From Gracilaria gracilis (Eukaryota > Rhodophyta > Florideophyceae > Gracilariales > Gracilariaceae), in NCBI GenBank assembly GCA_030374805.1, contig JARGSG010000091.1, positions 235,989 through 299,988 on the forward strand: a stretch of DNA of 64,000 bases, written 5' to 3'. Under the pieces are notes generated by a model. That model ran no database searches and was not told the origin of the DNA. It saw only the letters and a program-made list of their open reading frames with translations. How positions within the stretch are numbered: position 1 is the first letter of the stretch; each line of letters starts with the position of its first letter. Made by a program: the position numbers and the translations under genes. Shown one piece after another: positions 42,437 to 51,625 of the stretch.

Positions 42437-43010
42437 GCCCGCCTTGGGATCCAGGTGCTTTTGGTTCGGGGCTGTTGCCCTTTGGCTTTCTTCGCTTCTT
42501 CTTCTTCTTGTTCGAAGAGTTGCGTGCGGATGCCGCGTCCGTATCTGGTACACTCTGTGCGACGCTTTGGTTTGCGTCATAACGTTTCCCTACCCTGTTG
42601 TTTTTGGCCTTTCTCGCCTTCCTCAGTACTCTTCTTCTGAACGTGATCATTTCCGCTTCGTCGGCCTTTGGTCTGCAGTCCCTACGCACTTTTCTTTCCA
42701 CATTGTTTGTGCCACAGCCATCGCAAGTGCTGCCGATTACATTTCGAAACGCCTCGCACCTGCGTCTCGTTTTCTTGACCACCTTACGAACTCGTACCCT
42801 TGATGTGCTCATCAAGGCCGCGCATTTGTTACAATGCTGTCGTTTTGCAAACGACGACATGCCATCTTCCGGAACAGAAGTTGCCAGTGTTGCTGCAAGT
42901 CGTTGTGAGACCCTGGGCGCGATCGCCTGGAGTTCGTTTTCTGCATTCCACAAGTGCTCCAAGGTCGTGTGATCCACCGGGGAGCATCTTGGTATCGTTG
43001 TGGTCTCCAT
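42405..43010 (-). CDS. Rpr2/Rpp21/SNM1-like ribonuclease P/MRP protein subunit
   Basis: 201 residues from the ATG at 43010 (METTTIPRC). Rpp21/Rpr2 binds the RNase P RNA through a four-Cys zinc site behind two N-terminal helices. Here a helical N terminus (HLWNAENELQAIAPRVSQRL) is followed by CNKC at ~60-63, STSRVRVRKV, and CDGCG ~35 residues later, which is the spacing and the VRVR strand expected. The C-terminal ~90 residues are very basic, ending in a KKKKKRR run, fitting an RNA-bound nuclear protein. The ORF is intact, unlike its neighbours. The call rests on motif pattern only. Confidence 0.55.
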   Translation of the reverse strand: METTTIPRCSPVDHTTLEHLWNAENELQAIAPRVSQRLAATLATSVPEDGMSSFAKRQHCNKCAALMSTSRVRVRKVVKKTRRRCEAFRNVIGSTCDGCGTNNVERKVRRDCRPKADEAEMITFRRRVLRKARKAKNNRVGKRYDANQSVAQSVPDTDAASARNSSNKKKKKRRKPKGNSPEPKAPGSQGGLTASFLFDPL

Positions 43011-44283
43011 CACAGTAAGCGTTAAAGCAGGCTACCGTTACCTGCTTGATACTAGAAAGGGACATAGCACAATTGGCGCGAGGGTGGTCAGCCAAAAATG
43101 GAGTGCAATCCAACAGGTGGGCGGTCTTGATCCTTGTTTTATGTTCGTCGTTGAGCATTTCTACTTTGCAACTCCCACCTCAGTTCTGTATCTGTTTGCG
43201 TGCATAACTCCATCCACGTCCCTCTCCCATCACCCCTCCTCCCGTGCCTCTCGAATCTCCCGCATCTCTCGCACTGCTCGCTATGCTGGAGCGCTTTTTC
43301 GGCTGGAGGAACTCGCTGACAGCGAAGCTGTTGGGTTTTGCTATAAAACGAGGATCGTGCTCCATCACTCTGCAACCAGCTCCTGGGTCACTCAACGTCT
43401 TGGTCGCGAGCCCTTGTTCCCCTTCGTTCTCATCGTTCCCTTCACTCCTTTCAGTGCTTTCACTTCCTTCCTCACTTTCATCCTCTTCCTCTCCCTTTCC
43501 TCTCCTTTTCCTCCCCCTTCCTTTCCCCTTGCTCGTACTGCGGATCCATACAAATTTTTGGCTTGCTTGGTGTGCGCCGGGTTTTGGATCCCCTCTCCCA
43601 TGCAAATTCCTGGCTTGCTTGAGGTGCGACAGATTTTGGGACGGGTTTGGGGGCGGGTTTGGGATGGGTGTGGGAACGAGTTTGGAGACGAGTTTGGAGG
43701 GCATTCTGGGTCGTAAAACTGCCGGTGCCGTTCCTGATTGATCCCTTGACTGCGTGTCGTGGTTCATTCAGGTTGCTAGATTATATCCTAAGCGCAAAGT
43801 ACACGGCAATCGGTCCTGGTCGCTTAAGGGCATTTACCTCTGTCATTCGAACACTCTTAATCGTCTTCTTCTTTCCCCGTGCAATGGAGGTTGGAAGCAC
43901 TTCTTCTCAAGCTCTTTCGTAGCTTGAGACGCGTTAATGGTCACTCCGCCACAGGACTTTGTTCAGTTCTGAGTCAAGAGGAACTGTCAATTGGGTACTG
44001 ACATTCCACGAGTAAAACATTCTTGTAGATCGTGCATCCTTTCACAGAACTCCTGTGACCACGCAAAGGAAATGCAGCCCAAAGTATTCACGTAGGTACG
44101 CCAGAACGAAAGTTCTTCATGCCCGTTTCGGGATATCATGAGTTTACTTCCCTTCCTAAACTCTGAATCATAAAACCACCCAGCCGCCATTCTTCTACTC
44201 GCACATGTTCCCAATGCTGCTCGTCTCTTGAAACACAACACGGTACCATACAAATATCTACCTATATCGCTATTCAATTCAGT
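43011..44283. other. Gap within the element with pyrimidine-rich low complexity
   Basis: Bases ~43200-43540 are rich in TCC/CTT runs on the + strand. Imperfect direct repeats follow (AAATTTTTGGCTTGCTTG at ~43552 and AAATTCCTGGCTTGCTTG at ~43604, then GGGTTTGGG repeats at ~43640-43700). ORFs here are low-complexity artefacts. Confidence 0.5.
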
Positions 44284-45635
44284 TTAGTCAAGTAATGTGC
44301 TATCTGGTGGTTCAACAAAGGCTGCCTTCACAGCAGACACTCCCATTACCCCAGCTACCAGCATCTCATCAGGTGCCGCACATACCACTTTGAACGAGTC
44401 GTTCTTATCTGACGAAATCGGAGCCACACTCTCAACGCCTCCAACCTTGCGCAACGACTTGCATATCTCATCACTCACATTCGGCCCAATCTCAATTCCC
44501 ACCTTCGTACGAACAACTCTTTCTCTCATTTCACCGGGAAGTTGAGGGTGCGCAACCAAAAGAGAGTGACTCTGTCCAGCCCCCTTCGAACTACTTTCTG
44601 GCCTCCGAGCCGTTGGTGCTATTCGTGCCCGGAACAATCTCGTTACGCAGTTACGCACTTCATTGTCATCTGCCCCGTCAAGCAAGTCCAAAAGAATACT
44701 GTACAGACTAGGTAGATGTTTCTCAAACTGTTCGTAAGACATTTGCATCATCCCATTCACAATGAAGCAAATCACCGCTGAAAACGCTGTTACTTCACGT
44801 CGCTCTTCCGAATCTGCGTTCAGTTGAGATTCTTCACACGCGTTTATGTAGTTCCGCAGAACGCCTTCGCACAAAGCCATTACCTTCTCTTCTGTCTTTT
44901 CTTTGCCCTCCATTCTTTTTGGGTCCAAGCAAAGCCAGAACAGTAGCCTTACATAAGCCATCAGACCTTTCGTTTCCTGCTTCAGAAGATTTGGAACCTG
45001 GTTCATAAACCCTGTTCTCCAAAGAGTGAATCGCAGGTCTATGTTCGCATTGAAATTGTGCGCGAACAGGTAACTCAAAGAAAGTGACTCTCCCAGGCTT
45101 AACACGTTTGGAGTGGACAACCCCTTGTAGAAGCACAATACCAATTCCTGAACCAGTTGAATCAGCTGTAACTGAACAACACATTTCGCCCGAACAACCT
45201 TGAATCGAACACGTTTCGGTTCGCTGTCTTCACTATCTAAAGCCGCTTCTGTCTCTTCATCTGTATTCCCAGTCGTTTCGTTCTTTTCTGAGTAATTCGT
45301 ATCCTCCAGGGTCCCATTCGGCACATATTCCAATTCCTCTTCACCAGACGGATTACTCAGAACACCGTTTAATTCCTTTGAGTTAAAAGACTTCTCCGAT
45401 ACAGGGGAAGAACTACCCGGTCCAAGAATTTCGTGAGGTATGGTATCCACAAACAGAGAATGCACATACTTCACAACCAACTACCAGTCTGCAGAGATGG
45501 GAGCTGCTGCTACAGCCCTCAACAAGCAATCCAAAACAAACATTCCTGCAGGAGTTATAATTTCCGTTTCATGCGAAATCCTTCTGCGAGTGATATCCAG
45601 CAGATCCTGCAGCAGTTCCTTCGTTACAGAGAAAA
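44284..45635 (-). pseudogene. C-terminal fragment of a BIG/Sec7-family ARF guanine nucleotide exchange factor
   Basis: BIG-type ARF-GEFs activate ARF GTPases at the trans-Golgi; the full proteins are ~1,700-1,850 residues with a central Sec7 domain. Only the C-terminal domain is present: VQLQLIQLVQELV, AHNFNANIDLRFTLWRTGF, NLLKQETKGLMAYVRLLFWL and the helical repeats after it match BIG1/BIG2 ends in order. Coding similarity extends upstream of the 398-codon ORF through an in-frame TAG at 45481-45483 to about 45635, where another in-frame stop (TGA) is met. Sec7 and N-terminal domains are absent, so this is a broken gene fragment. The Harbinger transposase begins 48 bp away on the same strand. 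Confidence 0.75.
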
Positions 45636-45682
45636 CTCATTGACACTGACCCAGTTGTAGTAGCCCAATACTAATATTAGCG

Positions 45683-46969
45683 TCACGAATGGATTATCCT
45701 ACGACGTATAAAACCGAGAGCCTGTAGCCTACCTGCGATGTTGTCCCTGAGTGCAGATGACTCGCGACTGCGATTTCGAGATCGAATACTCTCTTGTTCC
45801 ATGTGTAGGGCGTCTTGAAAGTGCACAACTGGAGTCCCAATCACATGATTGTCTTCGTGAGGCGGAATCATATCAAACAGAGTTCCATCAGCATTCTCGA
45901 TTAGAAAATTGTGTAACTTGCACGCCACAAGTATAATTTGACTCACTTTTCGTATAGGGTATCGGATGGGAGACCACAGTATACCAAACCTACATACCAG
46001 CATTCCGAATGCTTGTTCCACAACCGTGCGGCACAAGGAAATATAAGCATTAAAAGAGTCTTCTCGCTGTGTTAGATTACTTCCTGGGTATGGAGTTAAA
46101 ACACCATATTCATTCGTGTAGGCATTGTCGGCGACAATCGCAGCCCATTGCGGTAGCCCCGAACTGCGAACTAAATCATAAAGAAGTGTAGATGAGAAAG
46201 CAGTTGAGTCATGCGTACCGCCAGAATGCCGTGCGGAAACGAAAGAAAAACGATAGTCCGCAGTTACAGTAGCCTGAATACACACCGCAAAAAACCCTTT
46301 CCGGTTATAGTACTTTCGAGGATCATCTACTTCACTCAAGCGAGGCTTTTCAATTGCAACAGCTAGGCCATCTAGAGCAGAGATCACGCCATCCAAAGGG
46401 GACTTACGTAGTGTACAGAATTTTTCCGCTTCAAGTCGGCATTCATCTTCGGTTGTTGGGAATTTAACACTAGGGAGAATCCTTTCTAATTCGAACAATG
46501 TTTCCTCAAAGACGGAATAGACTGTAGAAAACCCAATACCATATGGCCAGCTCACATCGAGGTAGCTGGCCCCAGCCAGTAATCTTAAGGTCACTAAAAG
46601 CATTGAATCTACTGATAAAGCGCGCGCCACCAAACTATTGCCTCTCTGTTTGCGATGTAGATTGTGCTGCAATGAATTAACCAGGAGACAGAATTGACTT
46701 TTTGAAACTCGGTACATTCTCTTAAAGTAATGGTCCGGGAGATTTGCCATATGGGTTTTTGGACAAAAACTAGATCGTGTATATACTGTCCGAATATTTG
46801 TACGTGAAACAGATTGTTCCCATTCTTGTAGAAGAACGTCTAATACCCAAAGCGAAATACAAGTTCCATAGTTTTTGCGTAGTCGTGGCTTAAGGGATGG
46901 GACAATTACCCGGCGTCGCATCAGAGAGCGGGTGAGAGAACGGTTAAGCTGGCGAGGCTCGTTTGCCAT
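45683..46969 (-). CDS. PIF/Harbinger (HARBI1-like) DDE transposase, intact
   Basis: 428 residues from MANEPRQLNRSL at 46969; the ORF is open for 34 more codons. It matches the DDE_Tnp_4 layout: an N-terminal helical region with ALSVDSMLLVTLRLLAGASY (helix-turn-helix part), then the first Asp in VISALDGLAVAIEKP, followed by YYNRKGFFAVCIQA and RHSGGTHDSTAF. The second Asp is in AAIVADNAY, and the Glu in RTVVEQAFGMLVCRFGIL. All three catalytic residues are present and the ORF is unbroken, so activity is possible. It lies just inside the right inverted repeat and points inward. Confidence 0.9.
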   Translation of the reverse strand: MANEPRQLNRSLTRSLMRRRVIVPSLKPRLRKNYGTCISLWVLDVLLQEWEQSVSRTNIRTVYTRSSFCPKTHMANLPDHYFKRMYRVSKSQFCLLVNSLQHNLHRKQRGNSLVARALSVDSMLLVTLRLLAGASYLDVSWPYGIGFSTVYSVFEETLFELERILPSVKFPTTEDECRLEAEKFCTLRKSPLDGVISALDGLAVAIEKPRLSEVDDPRKYYNRKGFFAVCIQATVTADYRFSFVSARHSGGTHDSTAFSSTLLYDLVRSSGLPQWAAIVADNAYTNEYGVLTPYPGSNLTQREDSFNAYISLCRTVVEQAFGMLVCRFGILWSPIRYPIRKVSQIILVACKLHNFLIENADGTLFDMIPPHEDNHVIGTPVVHFQDALHMEQESIRSRNRSRESSALRDNIAGRLQALGFIRRRIIHS

Positions 46970-47122
46970 GTTTGGAGATTGCTTTACGCGAAGGGGCATG
47001 GAAGTGCCATGCAAACTGGGGACACTTGAGTGAATGAGTTCCACTGTAACATAGAGTTCATGGATTTCCAAATCTTTTGCTCAAGTCATAGAACACTTTT
47101 GCCTCCGGAAATCAATGATTGG

Positions 47123-47153
47123 CGAAACCCGAAATTTCCAATTTCGGGTTTCG
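47123..47153. repeat. Sub-terminal inverted repeat at the right end of the element
   Basis: A 14-bp arm CGAAACCCGAAATT and its exact complement are separated by 3 bp (TCC), partly overlapping the right terminal repeat. No equivalent hairpin was seen at the left end. Confidence 0.9.
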
Positions 47154-47172
47154 TCAACTCATAGAACGCGCC
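47146..47172 (-). repeat. Right terminal inverted repeat of the Harbinger-like element
   Basis: 27 bp, read on the minus strand beginning GGCGCGTTCTATGAG. Followed on the + strand by TAA at 47173-47175. Confidence 0.75.
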
Positions 47173-47297
47173 TAAGCTACAAGCTAGCTACTAGATGTAC
47201 AAACCTGGGAAATACGGGAAATTTCGTTTCGACAACGTCTTTTGTGCAACTCACAAAGCAGTGCTGCATGTCTGACAGTGTAGTGAACCGGGGGGAA

Positions 47298-47384
47298 GAG
47301 CGGCAGGGCCGGGGTTCGAACCACGAGCCCCGGGCCCACACAAAAAGCACACGAAGGCGGTTACCGATTGAGCTATGGCCGCTC
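47298..47384 (-). repeat. tRNA-like sequence (pol III A and B boxes), SINE head or tRNA relic
   Basis: Minus strand: 7-bp closing stem GAGCGGC/GCCGCTC, an A-box-like TAGCTCAATCGGT and a B-box-like GGTTCGAACCC, 87 nt overall. The D and T stems have mismatches and no normal anticodon loop can be drawn, so this is not a working tRNA gene. The overlapping ORF reads straight through it (GSWFEPRPC is the translation of the B-box end). Confidence 0.5.
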
Positions 47385-48173
47385 ACGGTGTGGTGACCCC
47401 GAGCCACACCGCCGGAGGTGTTATCGTGGCCCTCTTGTGGCTGACAGCTGCAGCTGACAGCAGCTACAGAAAGAAATGTCTTTACATATGCATGATCAAA
47501 AAAGACTGGCTCTGACGCCTTCAACATAACCTGGGTGACATTTGCAATGGCGTTAAAGCAGTCACATTGCTTGGATAAATTGTGTCGGAACTTCTTGCGC
47601 AAAACAGAGAACTGCTTCATTCGCTTGTTCACGATTTTGTGTCGAGCGCGCAGATATCCAAAGTATGGTATTCTTCTTTTCGAAGTTGTGTAGCTAGTTT
47701 TGTCGTCGTCATACACACCATTCACCACTACCGGCTCATTCTCCTTTAAGCAATTGCGCATTCGCATTCGAAATATCATTAAATCGGTGTGAGACCCACA
47801 AGGATAGGACCCGTTGACCCAAACAATACTAGCTGTTCCGATTGCAACACCTACTTCTTGGCGTAAACCAGCACCTTTAAACTTGTGTGAGTACCACTTA
47901 GGATCAAACAGACTCGGCTCCTTAATAGGACAATCAGTTCTATTCACTGAAACCTTATAACTCGAGTCGGTCCTGCCAATCTTTCGCTCATTCCACACAA
48001 GCTGCAGCGCGTTAGATATTCAAGCCAAAAGTGTAAAGTTTGTCGTGCTAACGTACCAAATTCATATTAGAAAGCGCAAAAGTAAACGACCAAGCCCATT
48101 TTCGAAATGTCTTCTCGTCGCAATTCGCCAAGGAACTCAAAACGTACTCAGAGTCATACGGCTTGAGTAGCAT
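47380..48173 (-). pseudogene. Second Harbinger-type transposase, intron-containing and catalytically dead
   Basis: Exon 1 runs 48173-48057 from ATG (MLLKPYDSEYVLSS, then EKTFRKWAW). A 55-bp intron, 48056-48002, has GTACGT donor, CTAAC branch-like site and TGCAG acceptor, phase 0. Exon 2 from 48001 has WNERKIGRTD, then FDPKWYSHKFKGAGLRQEVG, NGSYPCGSHTDLMIFR and RARHKIVNKRMKQF, the layout of DDE_Tnp_4 transposases. The first Asp is kept (NRTDCPI), but the second is Asn (VVVNGVY, usually VxAD.GY) and the Glu is Lys (RARHK, usually RARHE). The ORF then runs into a tRNA-like sequence. It lies outside the right inverted repeat of the neighbouring element. Confidence 0.75.
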
Positions 48174-48489
48174 TAACGACCAAAGTTAATGTTTGGGCTC
48201 TCGCTTTCCGGCGACGAGTCCAACGGTACGTGCCCACAGCTCGAGGCAAAGCGCCAACGGCACCCCAAAGAAGCCACGGAAGCAACGATTAGCAGTGTAG
48301 AAGCTCCCCGTTAAGCGGCGGCGGAGTATGAGAGAGGCCTCGTATCTGAAAACAGCTTCGCCAAAAAGTCCGCGATCCATCACGAATACCTACCACCATA
48401 GTAGGTACAGAAACCCAGCGTGCTGTGCAACTGTGTGCATATTATACGCAGCATTTCAGGTACCGAAATCGATCACCTGTGATCGAAAA
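48174..48489. other. Intergenic flank of element 2
   Basis: No gene recognised. Ends in ATCGATCACCTGTGATCGAAAA; the last five bases are the target duplication of element 2. Confidence 0.5.
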
Positions 48490-49340
48490 TGAAGGACAAC
48501 ACTCCTTGGAGGCGATTTGAGGTACTTAGTTAATTTCCGCGTCATGCGTTAGTAGATATATATGAGCTACACCGCTATTAGCGTGTCGCCTCGCTGAGGT
48601 AATTTCCACACATGTACACGTGGGCTGCACGGCTCGAGGCGCCGCTTAGCGGGTGTGACTAGCACACGTGTAGCACGGATATGCCGGAGGCAGTGCACCC
48701 AGCATTGCTGTATTTACTCAGATATTTTATAGATTATTTTGCCCGGCGCACCCACTATCAGTGGTGCGCCGAGCTCAGTAATTAGAGGGTTGAGCATCGC
48801 TCCCCCAAGTAAATTGCCCCTTGCTAAGCAAGGGGTTCTGGCTCTAACTATCACGCCTTCGCGGACTGTTCACCTCCAAGTGGAGTGACGACCGCGTCGT
48901 TCACGTATAGTTACCCACCCTTGTGGCGCTCAGAGTATAACCACTATTTGTGTGTCTCGTTCCGACCTATTGTCGTATACTCGCCCCTGTATTGGGTTTG
49001 CTTTACTCTCTCCTTTTCCCCCACTCTGGTGGTTTGCTTTCTCCCCTTTTTTGGGTTTGCCTTTTTGCCCTGTTCGCAGTGGCCCTTTTGCGACACCTTG
49101 TCGTTGCCGTGCTACTCTCTTTCGAGGACTCATCTCGTGACCGTGTGAACACGTGGATCTCTACCGACTACTAACCAGCCTCACGCTCCGACGCTTGTCG
49201 TGGTGGTTTGACCTCGGATTTACACCCGGCTTAGCTGTGTCATTCCCGGAGTGCTCCGTTCGCTGTGCTGCCCTGTCGAGGGGAAGATTCCGAACGTCTT
49301 CGTGAGCTTGCGCTTTTCCCGTCAAAGGCGTTGCTCCACA
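48490..49340 (+). repeat. Element 2, 5' LTR
   Basis: 851 bp. Contains a hairpin CGGCGCACC...GGTGCGCCG at ~48749-48772 and a second, CCCCTTGC-TAA-GCAAGGGG at ~48817-48835, both kept in the other LTR. ORFs of up to 87 codons in the LTR occur in both copies because of identity and are not genes. Confidence 0.95.
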
Positions 49341-49342
49341 AG

Positions 49343-49355
49343 TGGTCTCCCGACC
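49343..49355 (+). other. Candidate primer-binding site of element 2
   Basis: TGGTCTCCCGACC begins 2 nt after the 5' LTR and starts with the TGG expected to pair with a tRNA CCA end. The matching tRNA was not identified. Confidence 0.45.
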
Positions 49356-49501
49356 TAGAAACGATTAGTCCTTGTTGGAAGATTCACTCGTGAATTCACT
49401 CGTTGCGAGGTTAGTCCTTTTGCCCTTGTCTCCATTTGGAAGTTCACTGGAAGTCCCAGCCAATTGGCTGTCGATTATCCCGTTGTACGGTTGTTCTGGT
49501 C

Positions 49502-51625
49502 ATGACGCTGTCAGATCGTCCGAAGACACGCAGTCAGACTGGGAGATCGGATCCGCCACTTCCGTCACGGATCCCGACCCGTTCACGGTCCCGGACCGAA
49601 GGGATGCCGGCTACTGAAGCTGTGCAGACGACCACTCGACTTCCGCCCACGTCGTTGATCAACCCTCATCGAGATGATGGACCGGCTCCTGCCGTTGCTG
49701 GTCCCGCTCCTATCGTAGGAGGTACGGTCCCTTCCGTAGCTCCCACTCCGGGGGCACCTCTGAGGGCTACTATCAATGACACCCTCCACTTAACTGTGGA
49801 AGAGCAGCTCCGCTCTGCGCGGGCTGCCCATGCTACCCTTGCTAAGGAGTTGTCGCTACTTCGAAAGAAAGTGGATGACACTGCTTTGCAGGACTTTTCT
49901 GAGGATCTCCGCGTATTGCGTGGTGATGTCAACTCCCTCTTGGAAGCTTTCGGAGGACCCGCTCATTTTGTAGAGGACGTGGCTGAGAAGTTTACTCGCC
50001 TCCGCGCCCGTCTAGAAACGGTGGAGCAAACAGTCTTGGTTGGAGCCAATCGCACGGCTGAGCCGGTTGCTGTTTCACACCGTGACAAGAAGGTCAGTGG
50101 ATCCAAAGCACGCAAAGAGCGGAAGAACTACGACTCTGATTCGTCAGCATCTTCTCTTTCTTCTCGCCGGTCAACCGGGTCTGATTCGTCCGACTCGTCG
50201 GTAGAAGAAGCCCCTCGTGAGCGTTCGTCACGCTCAAAGCGGCCATCAGCCGCCCAAGGTGTGATACGCGCCCGCTCGAAGGGAAGGAAGCACTCTGGAT
50301 TAAAAGAGTTGAAGCCTACCAATCTGCTCTACAAGAAGCTGTTGTCATACCGGTATTACCGTTTGGAGGACTCCTCATTGGATAGAACTCCCCGTGGGAC
50401 GGGAAAGGTCAAAGACTGTATCAAACGGATGCAGCTGTCGCTCCGTAATCAACTGTTTACAGGCGATGATCCCATCTTGGTGTTGGATTTCCTATCACGC
50501 TTTGTAGCGGAAGCCGACATCCTTGGGATGAATGAAGGACAGGCGTTTGTCGCGCTGCCCTATTTTCTACGCGGACTTGCGGAAGATCAGTACAACTCTG
50601 CAAGAGGTTCATCTCGCGCCTCTGAAGGAGGGTTTACTTGCTGGCCTGAAGCAGTTCAGTATCTACTGAGGTCCTATGCCACTGGCACCTCCATTCAGTC
50701 GGCTATCCTCGCTCTGAGAGACACCAAACAACGCCCCGGCGAAACGGAAACCGATTACTCGGTGCGCCTGAATAAGGCCTTCCACCGATTTGGCAATGTT
50801 TATTCCGCTCAAGAGCGTTGTACCATGTTCGTTGATGGACTAGACCCGACTATACGGACCCTAGTGGCCCATCGCCGTGAAGAAAACCGTAAGACTACGT
50901 ACTTGGAACTGGTGCAGTATGCACGCGCCGAAGGCGATGCACTACGAGCACGAGTCCCGGGTACCCGGTTGAAGTCCGCTAAAGCGTTGATGTTAGAATC
51001 GGGAACCCCGTCGGCATCAATGCTGGCTGAGGCACACTCCAACAAGGAGTATGATCAGGTGCACTTTGCCCGTAGCGACGTGCTTTCAATCCCGACAACG
51101 GAGCTTCCCTCAACCACGGATGCCTCGTTTCAAACGGCTCCGGACGGTACACTGCTGTATGCAGATTCGAACCGAGTTCGACCGCCTCGACTGTCATATG
51201 AGAACGGTGGAACCCGGGCTTCACGGCCTGGCTGGCAAGCTTCCCGCCCAGCGGTGCGATTCTCGAATACTCGGAACGTCAATGCCATTGTTGGATTGAT
51301 CTGTCACCTCTGCTATACGCGAGGGCATACTTCTCCGCAGTGCGTTTTAACCATGCGTGAGTGGGCACAAGTCATTGCCAACTACGAATCCCTCTCACCA
51401 GAGGAGAAGGCTTCCGTTCCGATGGCATCGTACATCCGCGCGAAGATGGATATTCCACGCACAATTGCGGCTCCGATTGCTCAGAACATGGTGACCTCTC
51501 ACCCCCGTACCCCTCTCGAGGGAAATTCAACCGCTACTGCGGACGCTTCTGCCACTGGTGCCCAAGCATCAATGGTTCAGAATTCTAAGCACCCGCCTCA
51601 GGCGGAATCTGCTCAGAAAAACTAA
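49502..51625 (+). CDS. Element 2 gag
   Basis: 707 residues from the first ATG at 49502 (MTLSDRPKTRSQTG). A basic and Pro-rich N terminus is followed by a predicted coiled coil (~100-195, e.g. LAKELSLLRKKVDD), a Ser-rich acidic segment, then a retrotransposon-gag-like capsid region (YFLRGLAEDQYNSARG, RQRPGETETDYSVRLNKAF-like spacing). A CX2CX4HX4C zinc knuckle CHLCYTRGHTSPQC lies near the C terminus. The ORF is intact and ends TAA right after the sequence GAAAAAC, at which pol opens in the -1 frame. Confidence 0.88.
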   Translation: MTLSDRPKTRSQTGRSDPPLPSRIPTRSRSRTEGMPATEAVQTTTRLPPTSLINPHRDDGPAPAVAGPAPIVGGTVPSVAPTPGAPLRATINDTLHLTVEEQLRSARAAHATLAKELSLLRKKVDDTALQDFSEDLRVLRGDVNSLLEAFGGPAHFVEDVAEKFTRLRARLETVEQTVLVGANRTAEPVAVSHRDKKVSGSKARKERKNYDSDSSASSLSSRRSTGSDSSDSSVEEAPRERSSRSKRPSAAQGVIRARSKGRKHSGLKELKPTNLLYKKLLSYRYYRLEDSSLDRTPRGTGKVKDCIKRMQLSLRNQLFTGDDPILVLDFLSRFVAEADILGMNEGQAFVALPYFLRGLAEDQYNSARGSSRASEGGFTCWPEAVQYLLRSYATGTSIQSAILALRDTKQRPGETETDYSVRLNKAFHRFGNVYSAQERCTMFVDGLDPTIRTLVAHRREENRKTTYLELVQYARAEGDALRARVPGTRLKSAKALMLESGTPSASMLAEAHSNKEYDQVHFARSDVLSIPTTELPSTTDASFQTAPDGTLLYADSNRVRPPRLSYENGGTRASRPGWQASRPAVRFSNTRNVNAIVGLICHLCYTRGHTSPQCVLTMREWAQVIANYESLSPEEKASVPMASYIRAKMDIPRTIAAPIAQNMVTSHPRTPLEGNSTATADASATGAQASMVQNSKHPPQAESAQKN
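51616..51622 (+). promoter_or_regulatory. Possible -1 frameshift site between gag and pol of element 2
   Basis: GAAAAAC sits immediately before the gag TAA, and pol continues exactly in the -1 frame. It resembles the A-AAA-AAC class of slippery heptamers except for the first base. Frameshifting is inferred. Confidence 0.45.

Larger units (their letters stand above)
36885..47172. mobile_element. Candidate giant PIF/Harbinger element with cargo (10,288 bp)
   Basis: The left end (36885-36911) and the reverse complement of the right end (47146-47172) agree at 24 of 27 positions; both contain GAGTTGACGAAAC. Each end is flanked outside by TAA (36882-36884, 47173-47175), matching the 3-bp TWA-type duplications of PIF/Harbinger. 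The two proteins these transposons need, a Myb/SANT-like protein and a DDE transposase, sit just inside the left and right ends, pointing inward, and both ORFs are intact. Between them lie ~7 kb unrelated to transposition. Usual Harbingers are ~3-6 kb. The alternative is that two copies once flanked host DNA, so that outer ends of different elements are being paired. Confidence 0.6.

Noticed and set aside
43000-43767. 195- and 238-codon ORFs on both strands
   Set aside because: Low-complexity pyrimidine/purine tract; composition explains both open frames.
47298-47384. Functional tRNA gene
   Set aside because: A and B boxes are good, but D and T stems mismatch and no anticodon arm forms; kept as a tRNA-like repeat only.
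48885-49174. 62-87-codon hydrophobic ORFs in the LTRs of element 2
   Set aside because: Present twice only because LTRs are copies; they overlap each other in several frames and lack motifs.
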